Source: Deltaproteobacteria bacterium
Lineage (GTDB): Bacteria > Desulfobacterota > DSM-4660 > Desulfatiglandales > B25-G16
Direction of reading: 5' to 3'
Assembly: GCA_019308645.1 (NCBI GenBank)
Contig: JAFDHR010000058.1
Span: forward strand, 1-9,602
Length of the DNA stretch: 9,602 bases
Below the pieces are notes generated by a model. It did not search any database and was not told the DNA's origin. It was given only the letters and a program-made list of their open reading frames with translations. A program made the translations under genes and the position numbers. This document shows, piece by piece, positions 1 to 5,657 of the stretch. Each line of letters opens with the position of its first letter. The stretch's first letter is position 1.

Positions 1-123
1 TATTATTATCTTTTTTCCACTCATAAGATCCATCTCCAGGCAGGTTGTATTTCCTCCGTAGATAATGGTATCTTTTCCTGGTACTGGTGTAGATCCTCTA
101 GTTCCCCAAAATTTAATTTTCAT
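1..123 (-). CDS. PhnP-like (COG1235) metallo-beta-lactamase fold hydrolase, N-terminal part, cut by window edge
   Basis: Reading leftwards from an ATG at 123-121, 41 codons stay open to base 1. The protein begins MKIKFWGTRGSTPVPG and continues with a YGGNTTC motif. This opening (beta strand, G-T-R-G-S-x-P, then Y-G-G-N-T-x-C) is typical of the PhnP/COG1235 branch of metallo-beta-lactamase fold hydrolases, which includes phosphodiesterases and related cytoplasmic metal hydrolases. The zinc-binding HxHxDH motif would lie beyond the edge and cannot be checked. An AAGGA ribosome binding site (130-134) sits 6 bases before the ATG, supporting the start. The gene is divergent from the radical SAM gene, with 138 bp between them. 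Substrate is unknown. The family call is fairly secure despite the short visible part. Confidence 0.85.
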   Translation of the reverse strand, partial: MKIKFWGTRGSTPVPGKDTIIYGGNTTCLEMDLMSGKKIII

Positions 124-261
124 TTTTTGTCCTTGGAGGGCGAAGGAAAAAGTTTTTTTGAAATTTTCTTTGAGATTGAAAGCTTTTTATTGTAAAGCCT
201 TGAAAACGAGCAACTTTTTGCTACTTTCAGGTGACATTACAAAATCACTTTATTTCTGTCA

Positions 262-1266
262 ATGCAAAAAAGGGATCAAAAAATACGTCTCACTAAAAAT
301 GCCATAGACGCGCTTTCTGACAACAGATCTGATTGCCATCTCTGCCCGAGAATGTGCCATGTCAATAGAGATAGAGGCGAAATCGGTTTCTGTGGGGTTG
401 ATAATAGTGCTCTTGTGGCTCACTATTGCCTTCATTTCGGAGAAGAACCATGTCTGAGTGGCTATTATGATTACAAAAATAATCTACAAACAAAATCTTC
501 GCTTTCTGGATCAGGGGCGGTATTTTTTGCCGGTTGTAATCTGAAATGCATTTACTGCCAGAATTACCAAATTAGCTGGAAGGTCTATGGAACTAGCCTT
601 TCACCTGATAAGTTAGCCTCTATTTTTTTAGTTTTGCAAGAAAAAAAGGCTCTAAATATAAATTTAGTTACCCCTACACATGTTATTCTGCCTATTCTTG
701 AGGCATTGAAAAGGGCTTTTACTCTCGGACTAAATATCCCCATTGTTTACAATACAAGTGCGTATGATTCATATGAAACGATTCTAAATCTTGATGGGAT
801 TATTGATATTTATATGCCTGATTTTAAATATATCAGGAACGATTCAGCACGTAGATTGTCTAATGCCCCGGACTATCCCGATAAGACTATTACGGCAATA
901 AAAGAAATGTACAGACAGGTAGGAAACCTGGAAATTGATAATGAGGGAAATGCAAAGAAAGGGCTGATTATAAGACACTTGATTTTACCGGGGCATATGA
1001 AAGAATCATGCACAATATTGGAATGGATTGCAACTAATATTTCTACCAAAGTTTATTTAAGTCTGATGAGCCAGTTTTACCCATGCAATGATGTCCCAGA
1101 TGAAATAAATAGAGAAATTTCAAAAGATGAATATGATGGGGTTCTGGCCAAGGCAGAGGAATTGGGCTTTGAAAATGTCTACATGCAAACACACGCATTT
1201 GCTTCCAAAGAACATTTAGTTCCTGATTTTAGCAAAGACAATCCATTTTCTTGGGAGGAGAATTGA
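262..1266 (+). CDS. Radical SAM protein, PflA-like (COG1313 type)
   Basis: This 334-residue protein resembles the COG1313 group, homologous to pyruvate formate-lyase activating enzymes. The radical SAM motif CxxxCxxC is present at Cys92, Cys96 and Cys99 (GCNLKCIYCQNYQ), so it should bind a 4Fe-4S cluster and cleave S-adenosylmethionine. An N-terminal cluster with Cys25, Cys28, Cys32 and Cys44 (CHLCPRMC, then GFCG) is typical of this group and may hold a second metal site. The following HFGEEP stretch is also a family landmark. Between that stretch and the SAM motif, about 15 extra residues (GYYDYKNNLQTK and neighbours) look like an insertion compared with the compact form I remember. The start at 262 lacks a clear ribosome binding site, but there is a stop in frame at 232-234 and no other ATG before the Cys cluster. 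The target of the enzyme is not known. Confidence 0.92.
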   Translation: MQKRDQKIRLTKNAIDALSDNRSDCHLCPRMCHVNRDRGEIGFCGVDNSALVAHYCLHFGEEPCLSGYYDYKNNLQTKSSLSGSGAVFFAGCNLKCIYCQNYQISWKVYGTSLSPDKLASIFLVLQEKKALNINLVTPTHVILPILEALKRAFTLGLNIPIVYNTSAYDSYETILNLDGIIDIYMPDFKYIRNDSARRLSNAPDYPDKTITAIKEMYRQVGNLEIDNEGNAKKGLIIRHLILPGHMKESCTILEWIATNISTKVYLSLMSQFYPCNDVPDEINREISKDEYDGVLAKAEELGFENVYMQTHAFASKEHLVPDFSKDNPFSWEEN

Positions 1267-1275
1267 TAGGAAGGC

Positions 1276-1356
1276 ATGCCAAACTTAGAATCACTAAATG
1301 AGCACAGAAAAGTTGTGATACAAGCATTTTTAAGGTATAATCAAAAACAATTCTAA
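1276..1356 (+). CDS. Possible 26-residue small ORF
   Basis: An ATG ten bases after the radical SAM stop opens 26 codons (MPNLESLNEHRKVVIQAF...) and ends in TAA. A purine-rich TAGGAAGG lies just upstream, with AGGA 4 bases from the ATG, so translation by coupling to the radical SAM gene is conceivable. The peptide is basic and could form a helix. Against it being a gene: it is short, matches no family I recognise, and its last third overlaps the promoter called at 1313-1341. It might instead be the start of a gene truncated before the repeat that follows 11 bases later. Confidence 0.25.
   Translation: MPNLESLNEHRKVVIQAFLRYNQKQF
1313..1341 (+). promoter_or_regulatory. Sigma70-type promoter for the metallo-hydrolase/J-domain pair
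   Basis: TTGTGA at 1313-1318 (4 of 6 to TTGACA) is followed by exactly 17 bases and a perfect TATAAT at 1336-1341. Transcription would begin near 1348. The transcript would then pass through the whole palindromic element at 1368-1508 before reaching the gene at 1577, giving a leader of about 230 bases. Confidence 0.55.
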
Positions 1357-1367
1357 ATATTATTATT

Positions 1368-1508
1368 GACGACTTCGTAAAAAGTCGGATTTAGTGAATG
1401 TGTCATTTCGACCAGAGGGAGAAATCTTGTGTTTTCAGCAAGTTACATTGGTAAGATTTCTCGCTTCGCTCGAAATGACATGTTGTTGAGACTTTTTACG
1501 GGTTCATC
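1368..1508. repeat. MITE-like palindromic element, copy 1 (141 bp)
   Basis: This is a nested inverted repeat. The outer arms include CGTAAAAAGTC at 1376-1386, matched perfectly by GACTTTTTACG at 1490-1500, with imperfect extension to both ends. The inner arms are 1401-1428 and 1453-1480, with 24 of 28 positions complementary, around a loop of about 25 bases. The element is flanked by ATTATT on both sides (1362-1367 and 1509-1514), which may be a target-site duplication, although such an AT-rich hexamer could match by chance. There is no coding capacity, so if mobile it would need a transposase in trans. The core (1401-1480) recurs at 9008-9087 with the same internal spacing. The element sits in the leader of the downstream metallo-hydrolase gene. 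Confidence 0.8.
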
Positions 1509-1576
1509 ATTATTGGAAGCTCAAAAAAAACTGAAGCCTGGAATAGGGCTTTTCAATTTTATGAAAGGAGAAAAAA

Positions 1577-2536
1577 ATGCCAAATGACGTAGCAAATGAA
1601 TTGAAAGAGGTTGACAGCGTTGAGGTAACTACCCTTATGGATAACTATGTTGATGTTCTTCTGAGAAATTCCCCTGGGGTTACGCGACCTCCACTCGCAA
1701 TAAAAGGAAATATCCCCGATGATGCTCTCTTGGCCGAGCATGGTCTCTCTCTCATGATTACAGTAAAAAGAGATAAGGAATCTCATTGTATCCTCTTTGA
1801 TTGTGGATATACTAAAATTGGTGTACCCCATAACATGGAGATTTTGAGAGTGGATCCACGACATATAGAGGCCATTGTCCTCAGCCATGGCCATATGGAT
1901 CATACTGGTGCACTCTATCCTATAGCTAAGAGTCTGGGGAAATCTATTCCCTTGATACTTCATCCTGATGCCTTTATTTCTCCCCGTTTCTTTGGGCTCG
2001 ATGATGGCAGAAAACTTATGTTCCCCCAAACCCTCATAAGAGAGGATGTAGAAAACACCGGCCTTAAAATAGTTGAAGAGAAATCCCCATCTTTGCTGAC
2101 AGATAACATGATAGCGGTAACAGGAGAGGTTGAAAGGGTAACTGAATTTGAAAAGGGATTACCTAATGCCTCTATGGAAAGGAATGGAAAGGTGGAGCCA
2201 GATATAATACGTGATGATCAGTCCATTGTAATAAAGGTAAAAAATAAGGGGTTAGTGATAATCTCTGGATGTGCTCATGCTGGTATTATCAATACTGTTT
2301 TTTATGCCAGAAAGATAACAGGCATTGATAAAATTCATGCTGTTTTGGGTGGTTTTCATCTGTCAGGACCCATTTTTGAGCCTATAATAGAAAAAACAAT
2401 TATTGAGTTTAAAAAAATTAATCCTTCAGTTATTATCCCTATGCATTGTACAGGGTGGGAGGCCATTAAGAGGTTTTCAGAGGAATTCCCTTCATCCTTT
2501 TCGCTTAACAGTGTAGGGACAAAAATTGGCCTCTAA
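1577..2536 (+). CDS. COG1237 metallo-beta-lactamase fold hydrolase (paralog 1)
   Basis: A 319-residue cytoplasmic metal-dependent hydrolase of the COG1237 family, often labelled in databases after a methanopterin-pathway homolog, although that role is not shown for bacterial members. The zinc signature HxHxDH is complete at His104, His106, Asp108 and His109 (SHGHMDHTG). Other likely ligands or family landmarks are His234 in GCAH, His261 in GGFH and His290 in HCTG. Length fits the family. AAAGGAG at 1564-1570 lies 6 bases before the ATG. A paralog of almost equal length is encoded at 4530-5492, and by eye about half of the residues match over the full length. The J-domain gene follows after 16 bp, so the two are probably co-transcribed. 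The substrate cannot be deduced. Confidence 0.93.
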   Translation: MPNDVANELKEVDSVEVTTLMDNYVDVLLRNSPGVTRPPLAIKGNIPDDALLAEHGLSLMITVKRDKESHCILFDCGYTKIGVPHNMEILRVDPRHIEAIVLSHGHMDHTGALYPIAKSLGKSIPLILHPDAFISPRFFGLDDGRKLMFPQTLIREDVENTGLKIVEEKSPSLLTDNMIAVTGEVERVTEFEKGLPNASMERNGKVEPDIIRDDQSIVIKVKNKGLVIISGCAHAGIINTVFYARKITGIDKIHAVLGGFHLSGPIFEPIIEKTIIEFKKINPSVIIPMHCTGWEAIKRFSEEFPSSFSLNSVGTKIGL

Positions 2537-2552
2537 GAAATTGTTTTAGGAA

Positions 2553-2999
2553 ATGCGAGTCTGGATTTATTTATTTTTGATACTTTATGTCTTGAGCCCC
2601 TTTGATCTTTTGCCTGAATTTTTGGTAGGGCCTATCGGGTGGTTTGAGGATGCCATCACCGTGGGACTGCTGTACTGGTATTTTATTTACCGACCAGCCA
2701 AAATGAAGTCTCAATTTAAGCAAGAGTATTATCGAAAAGGGGAAGACGCCCGCGGTGAAGCACATCAAGAGAATAAACAAAGGGGCCAAACCGGGGCACA
2801 ATTTTCAATCCGTGACCCATATACTATCTTAGGAGTGAACAGGCATGCCTCAGCAAGTGAGATAAAAAATGCCTACAGAAAATTGGCTAACAAATACCAT
2901 CCTGACAAGGTTGATCATCTGGGAGAGGAATTCAAAGAATTAGCGGAAAAGAAGTTTAAGGATATTCAGGAGGCATATCAGAAGTTAACGGCAAAATAG
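2553..2999 (+). CDS. Membrane-anchored J-domain protein with DUF1232-like N-terminus
   Basis: A 148-residue two-part protein. Residues 1-45 are hydrophobic and contain SPFDLLPEF followed by a Gly/Asp-rich turn and a second hydrophobic stretch, the pattern of the DUF1232 (YkvA-like) membrane module. A charged, Gln/Glu-rich linker covers about 48-85. Residues 88-146 form a complete J-domain: DPYTILGV, a helix with [13 protein letters not shown] carrying the essential HPD at 116-118, and a last helix ending [12 protein letters not shown]-domains stimulate the ATPase of DnaK/Hsp70, so this is likely a co-chaperone tethered to the inner face of the membrane. There is no Gly/Phe region, zinc finger or DnaJ C-terminal domain. 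AGGA lies 5 bases before the ATG. It follows the metallo-hydrolase by 16 bp. Its client is unknown. Confidence 0.88.
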   Translation: MRVWIYLFLILYVLSPFDLLPEFLVGPIGWFEDAITVGLLYWYFIYRPAKMKSQFKQEYYRKGEDARGEAHQENKQRGQTGAQFSIRDPYTILGVNRHASASEIKNAYRKLANKYHPDKVDHLGEEFKELAEKKFKDIQEAYQKLTAK

Positions 3000-3210
3000 T
3001 GGAACAAGGAAAGTCAACATATTGATCGAGCTAGAGAACGATCTTTCGAGAGGAGCTCTGCCTTTCCGGCCCGTATCCTGACTTATCGAGAGACTGGCAA
3101 AACGAAAAGATGTGAAAAGCACAATTCTTACTCAGCTGCTCTAAGTCCTGCGTGGATACGTTCGTTATCGAATTTATAAAAGGAGGACTTCGCAAGAAAG
3201 GAGAACGATT

Positions 3211-4305
3211 ATGAAATCCTATGATATCGCAGTTATTCCAGGGGATGGCGTTGGAAAAGAGTTGGCTAGAGAAGGAATTAAGATTTTGAAAGCCGTAGCT
3301 GAGAAATACTTATTTGAGCTACAGATAGAGGATTTTAATTGGGGATGCGACTACTATCTAAAACATGGCAAGATGATGCCTGATAACATGCTCGACCTCT
3401 TAAAGAATTTTGATTCTATCTTCTTGGGCTGTATTGGAGATGCCAATAAGGTACCCGATCACATTTCTTTAACCCTTCTACTCACAATTCGAAAGGGATT
3501 TGACCAATATGTTAACCTACGGCCTATAAAACTCTATCCTGGTGTTGACACTCCTGTTAAAACCGCTACCCCTAAAAATATCGATATGGCGGTTGTAAGA
3601 GAAAACACCGAAGGAGAGTATTCAGGGATAGGCGGCTTTTTCAAGCTCGGATCACCTGATGCCTTTGCCTTACAGACTGGCATTTTCACTCAGAAGGGAT
3701 GTGAGAGGACTATACGATACGCTTTTGAGCTGGCTCGCGAGAGAAATAAATTTGGATACAAGGCTCCAGTGGGTATGGTGACTAATTGCACAAAATCCAA
3801 TGCTCTCAACTACTCTATGGTCTTTTGGGATTCTATATATGACAAGGTATCAAAAAACTACCCTGATATAAAAACCGATAAGACCTTGGTGGACGCCATG
3901 ACCATGTGGTTGATAAAAAAGCCTGAGTATTTCGATGTTATTGTGGCCTCTAATCTTTTTGGGGATATCATTACGGATTTAGGAGCCATGCTTCAAGGAG
4001 GAATGGGATTTGCTGCTGGTGGTAACATTAATCCGGAAAAAAGCTATCCATCCATGTTTGAACCGATTCATGGATCAGCCCCCAAATATGAGGGAAAGGC
4101 TGTTGTTAATCCCATTGCCACTATTGAGTCAATTCGGATGATGTTGGAGCATTTGGGAGAAAAACAAGGAGCTAAAGATATACAGGAAGCCATCCAAAAA
4201 ATCCTTGCCTCGGGAGAGGTGAGAACAGCTGACATGGGGGGTATGAGTAAGACTCACGAAGTTGGGGATGCAATCAGAAAAGCTATTTTTCAGTTGAGTG
4301 GCTGA
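3211..4305 (+). CDS. Isocitrate/isopropylmalate-family dehydrogenase, tartrate dehydrogenase (TtuC/DmlA) type
   Basis: A 364-residue beta-decarboxylating dehydrogenase. Landmarks are IPGDGVGKE at the N-terminus; VPDHISL and DQYVNLRPIKLYPGV (typical of the tartrate/D-malate dehydrogenase branch); VRENTEGEYSG; SNLFGDIITDLG; and EPIHGSAPKYEGK. The expected substrate and metal residues are all there: Arg94, Arg104, Arg130, Tyr137, Lys195, Asp228, Asp252 and Asp256. The enzyme should oxidise a (2R)-2-hydroxyacid such as D-malate, tartrate or isopropylmalate with Mg/Mn. Lys292, Tyr293 and Val299 sit where E. coli NADP-isocitrate dehydrogenase has Lys344, Tyr345 and Val351, suggesting NADP rather than NAD. 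AGGAG at 3199-3203 is 7 bases before the ATG, and a second AGGAGG lies at 3181-3186. The 211 bp upstream shows no convincing promoter. Exact substrate is open. Confidence 0.9.
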   Translation: MKSYDIAVIPGDGVGKELAREGIKILKAVAEKYLFELQIEDFNWGCDYYLKHGKMMPDNMLDLLKNFDSIFLGCIGDANKVPDHISLTLLLTIRKGFDQYVNLRPIKLYPGVDTPVKTATPKNIDMAVVRENTEGEYSGIGGFFKLGSPDAFALQTGIFTQKGCERTIRYAFELARERNKFGYKAPVGMVTNCTKSNALNYSMVFWDSIYDKVSKNYPDIKTDKTLVDAMTMWLIKKPEYFDVIVASNLFGDIITDLGAMLQGGMGFAAGGNINPEKSYPSMFEPIHGSAPKYEGKAVVNPIATIESIRMMLEHLGEKQGAKDIQEAIQKILASGEVRTADMGGMSKTHEVGDAIRKAIFQLSG

Positions 4306-4426
4306 TGATTTGTTGAGGAAATTATCCTCTTCAGGCTTTGCCTTATCAATCACTTAATGTATGTGAAATTGACTATATCCTTTATGAAACCAAACTCAAC
4401 ATTAAACAAAGATTCCACAAGTCAAC

Positions 4427-4449
4427 GACCCCGCCCTTCCGGGCGGGTC
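4427..4449. terminator. G+C-rich hairpin 1 at the convergent gene junction
   Basis: CCCGCCC, loop TTCC, GGGCGGG, extended by GAC/GTC with one bulged C (4427-4449). It lies 122 bp after the dehydrogenase stop and may end or stabilise that transcript. No U-run follows on either strand, so intrinsic termination is not well supported. It has the same design as the hairpin at 4485-4504. Confidence 0.5.
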
Positions 4450-4473
4450 TTGAAAAAAGGAAATAATTCATTA

Positions 4474-4518
4474 GCCGCCTCCATCCCCACCCTCCCGGGT
4501 GGGGCATTAAAGGGCGGC
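4474..4518. terminator. G+C-rich hairpin 2 at the convergent gene junction
   Basis: The inner stem is CCCCACCC (4485-4492), loop TCCC, GGGTGGGG (4497-4504), perfect over 8 bp. An outer stem GCCGCC (4474-4479) / GGCGGC (4513-4518) encloses it. It starts 12 bp beyond the stop of the minus-strand metallo-hydrolase, which suits a 3' end structure for that operon. No clear U-run follows, so it may act as a stabilising 3' stem rather than a classical terminator. Confidence 0.55.
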
Positions 4519-4529
4519 GGTAAACACCT

Positions 4530-5492
4530 TTATAAATGTATTGTTGTGCCAGAGGCATTTAGGACAAATGCTTTTGGAAAGACTTTTTCAAACTCCTGTG
4601 CGGCCTTCAAGCCTGTACAGTGACAGGGTACAATTATCCCGGGATTGATTTTTTTCATCTCTTCAATGGTCCTTTCTGTAACCTGCTCACCATTAGGGCC
4701 AGCCAGGTGAAATCCCCCCATGACACAGAATATTTCTTCGACACCGGTAATCTCCTGAGCATGCCGAACCGTATTTATTATACCCGCATGAGCACACCCG
4801 CTGATAACTACCAGACCTTTGCCTTTGATATCTAAGACAATCCCCGTGTCGTCCCTGATGAGATCTTTAAGAATCTCACCGCCTTGCTCATAAAAGGCCG
4901 TGGGTATCCCCTTTTCGAAATCAGTAATCCGAGGGATTTCGCCCAAAGTCAGGACATAGTCAGAGGCAAGCAAAACAGGAGACCGCCCCTCAACCACCTC
5001 ATTTCCGGTTTCCTCAATGAGGCCCTTCTTGAGGCCGGGAATGGGAACCTTTTTCCCGTCGGGTGACGTGCGAAAACGGGTACTTATAAATGCGTCAGGA
5101 TGAACGACAACAGGGCGAGGCTTTTTTGACAAAGGGCTTAACGCTTCGACAATAGCCCCAACGTGATCATGGTGTCCGTGAGAAATTATAAAGGCTTCGA
5201 TTCTATCTAAATCGATTTCAAGGACATTTAAATTATGAGGTACTCCTATCTTGGAGATACCAAAATCCATAAGTATAGTGTGGGATTCTGAATCCTCAGA
5301 AGCCTCTACCAAGACACTGAAACCATGTTCTGCCAGAAGAGGGGGTCTTCGAACGTTTCCTTTGGCAAGAGGAGCCCTCTTCACCCTGTCGCTGGAAGGC
5401 AGAAGTACATCAGTATAATTATCGATAATTGTGGTAATTATTGCCCTGGTTGCTTTTTTAAGATCCATGCTTTCTTGAGTTTTACCAGTCAC
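4530..5492 (-). CDS. COG1237 metallo-beta-lactamase fold hydrolase (paralog 2)
   Basis: A 320-residue paralog of the protein at 1577-2536. The HxHxDH motif is at His105, His107, Asp109 and His110 (SHGHHDHVG). GCAH (His235), GGFH (His262) and HCTG (His291) are also conserved, so the metal site appears intact. Shared blocks include LLAEHG, KIGVPHN, HPDAFIS, LIRDD and ISGCAHAGIINTV. The start is uncertain: the longest frame begins with GTG at 5492, with only a weak AGG upstream, while an ATG at 5468 would remove 8 residues. Alignment of the N-terminal TTxxDNY with the paralog slightly favours the GTG. It is the last gene of the minus-strand series, 165 bp after the TRAP permease, and may be co-transcribed with it. 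No substrate can be named. Confidence 0.92.
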   Translation of the reverse strand: MTGKTQESMDLKKATRAIITTIIDNYTDVLLPSSDRVKRAPLAKGNVRRPPLLAEHGFSVLVEASEDSESHTILMDFGISKIGVPHNLNVLEIDLDRIEAFIISHGHHDHVGAIVEALSPLSKKPRPVVVHPDAFISTRFRTSPDGKKVPIPGLKKGLIEETGNEVVEGRSPVLLASDYVLTLGEIPRITDFEKGIPTAFYEQGGEILKDLIRDDTGIVLDIKGKGLVVISGCAHAGIINTVRHAQEITGVEEIFCVMGGFHLAGPNGEQVTERTIEEMKKINPGIIVPCHCTGLKAAQEFEKVFPKAFVLNASGTTIHL

Positions 5493-5555
5493 TTTTTCTT
5501 TACCTGATTCTGTTAAATGGGTTTTCTACACTACTACGCCAGCTCTCTACTCTAC

Positions 5556-5657
5556 CTAACCATCCTTTCCTATCGCTAACCAAACCTCTCTCATCTCCTT
5601 CATGTTTTCCAGACCCAGGTCAGGCGTGTGGAGGCCAGTGGAGAGAATATAGCAATC
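5556..5657 (-). pseudogene. Possible remnant of a gene 3' end (33 codons)
   Basis: Directly after the TAG stop of the TRAP permease, the same frame stays open for 33 codons and ends in TAG. The translation looks like natural protein (ILSTGLHTPDLGLE, then a helix-like MKEMREVWLAIGKDG) rather than random sequence. It may be the tail of a deleted gene, an ancestral extension of the permease, or simply chance. I do not recognise a family. A 33-codon open stretch is not rare, so confidence is low. Confidence 0.2.

Noticed and set aside
124..261. Divergent promoters between the COG1235 and radical SAM genes
   Set aside because: TTGAGA with a 17-base spacer and TAAAGC on the plus strand, and a TACAAT without a -35 on the minus strand, are too weak to call. 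A small AGCAA-CTTT-TTGCT hairpin at 209-222 is also likely chance.
65..307. 80-codon plus-strand ORF at the left edge
   Set aside because: It overlaps the start of the minus-strand COG1235 gene and the radical SAM start, and its translation is low-complexity and Phe/Lys-rich without family features.
1534..1560. AAGCC...GGCTT hairpin followed by T-rich sequence before the first metallo-hydrolase, as a leader terminator
   Set aside because: The stem is only 5 bp with an 8-base loop and the T tract is interrupted, so it is too weak to call as an attenuator.
1559..2029. 156-codon minus-strand ORF inside the first metallo-hydrolase gene
   Set aside because: It lies antisense to a gene with clear catalytic motifs and has no recognisable domain of its own.
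3000..3210. Riboswitch or tRNA in the 211-bp gap before the dehydrogenase
   Set aside because: I see no cloverleaf, T-box or known aptamer pattern. Only the tandem AGGAGG/AGGAG sites near the start stand out.
4357..4623. 88-codon plus-strand ORF across the convergent junction
   Set aside because: It runs through the two palindromes and into the antisense of the metallo-hydrolase 3' end. There is no ribosome binding site or domain.
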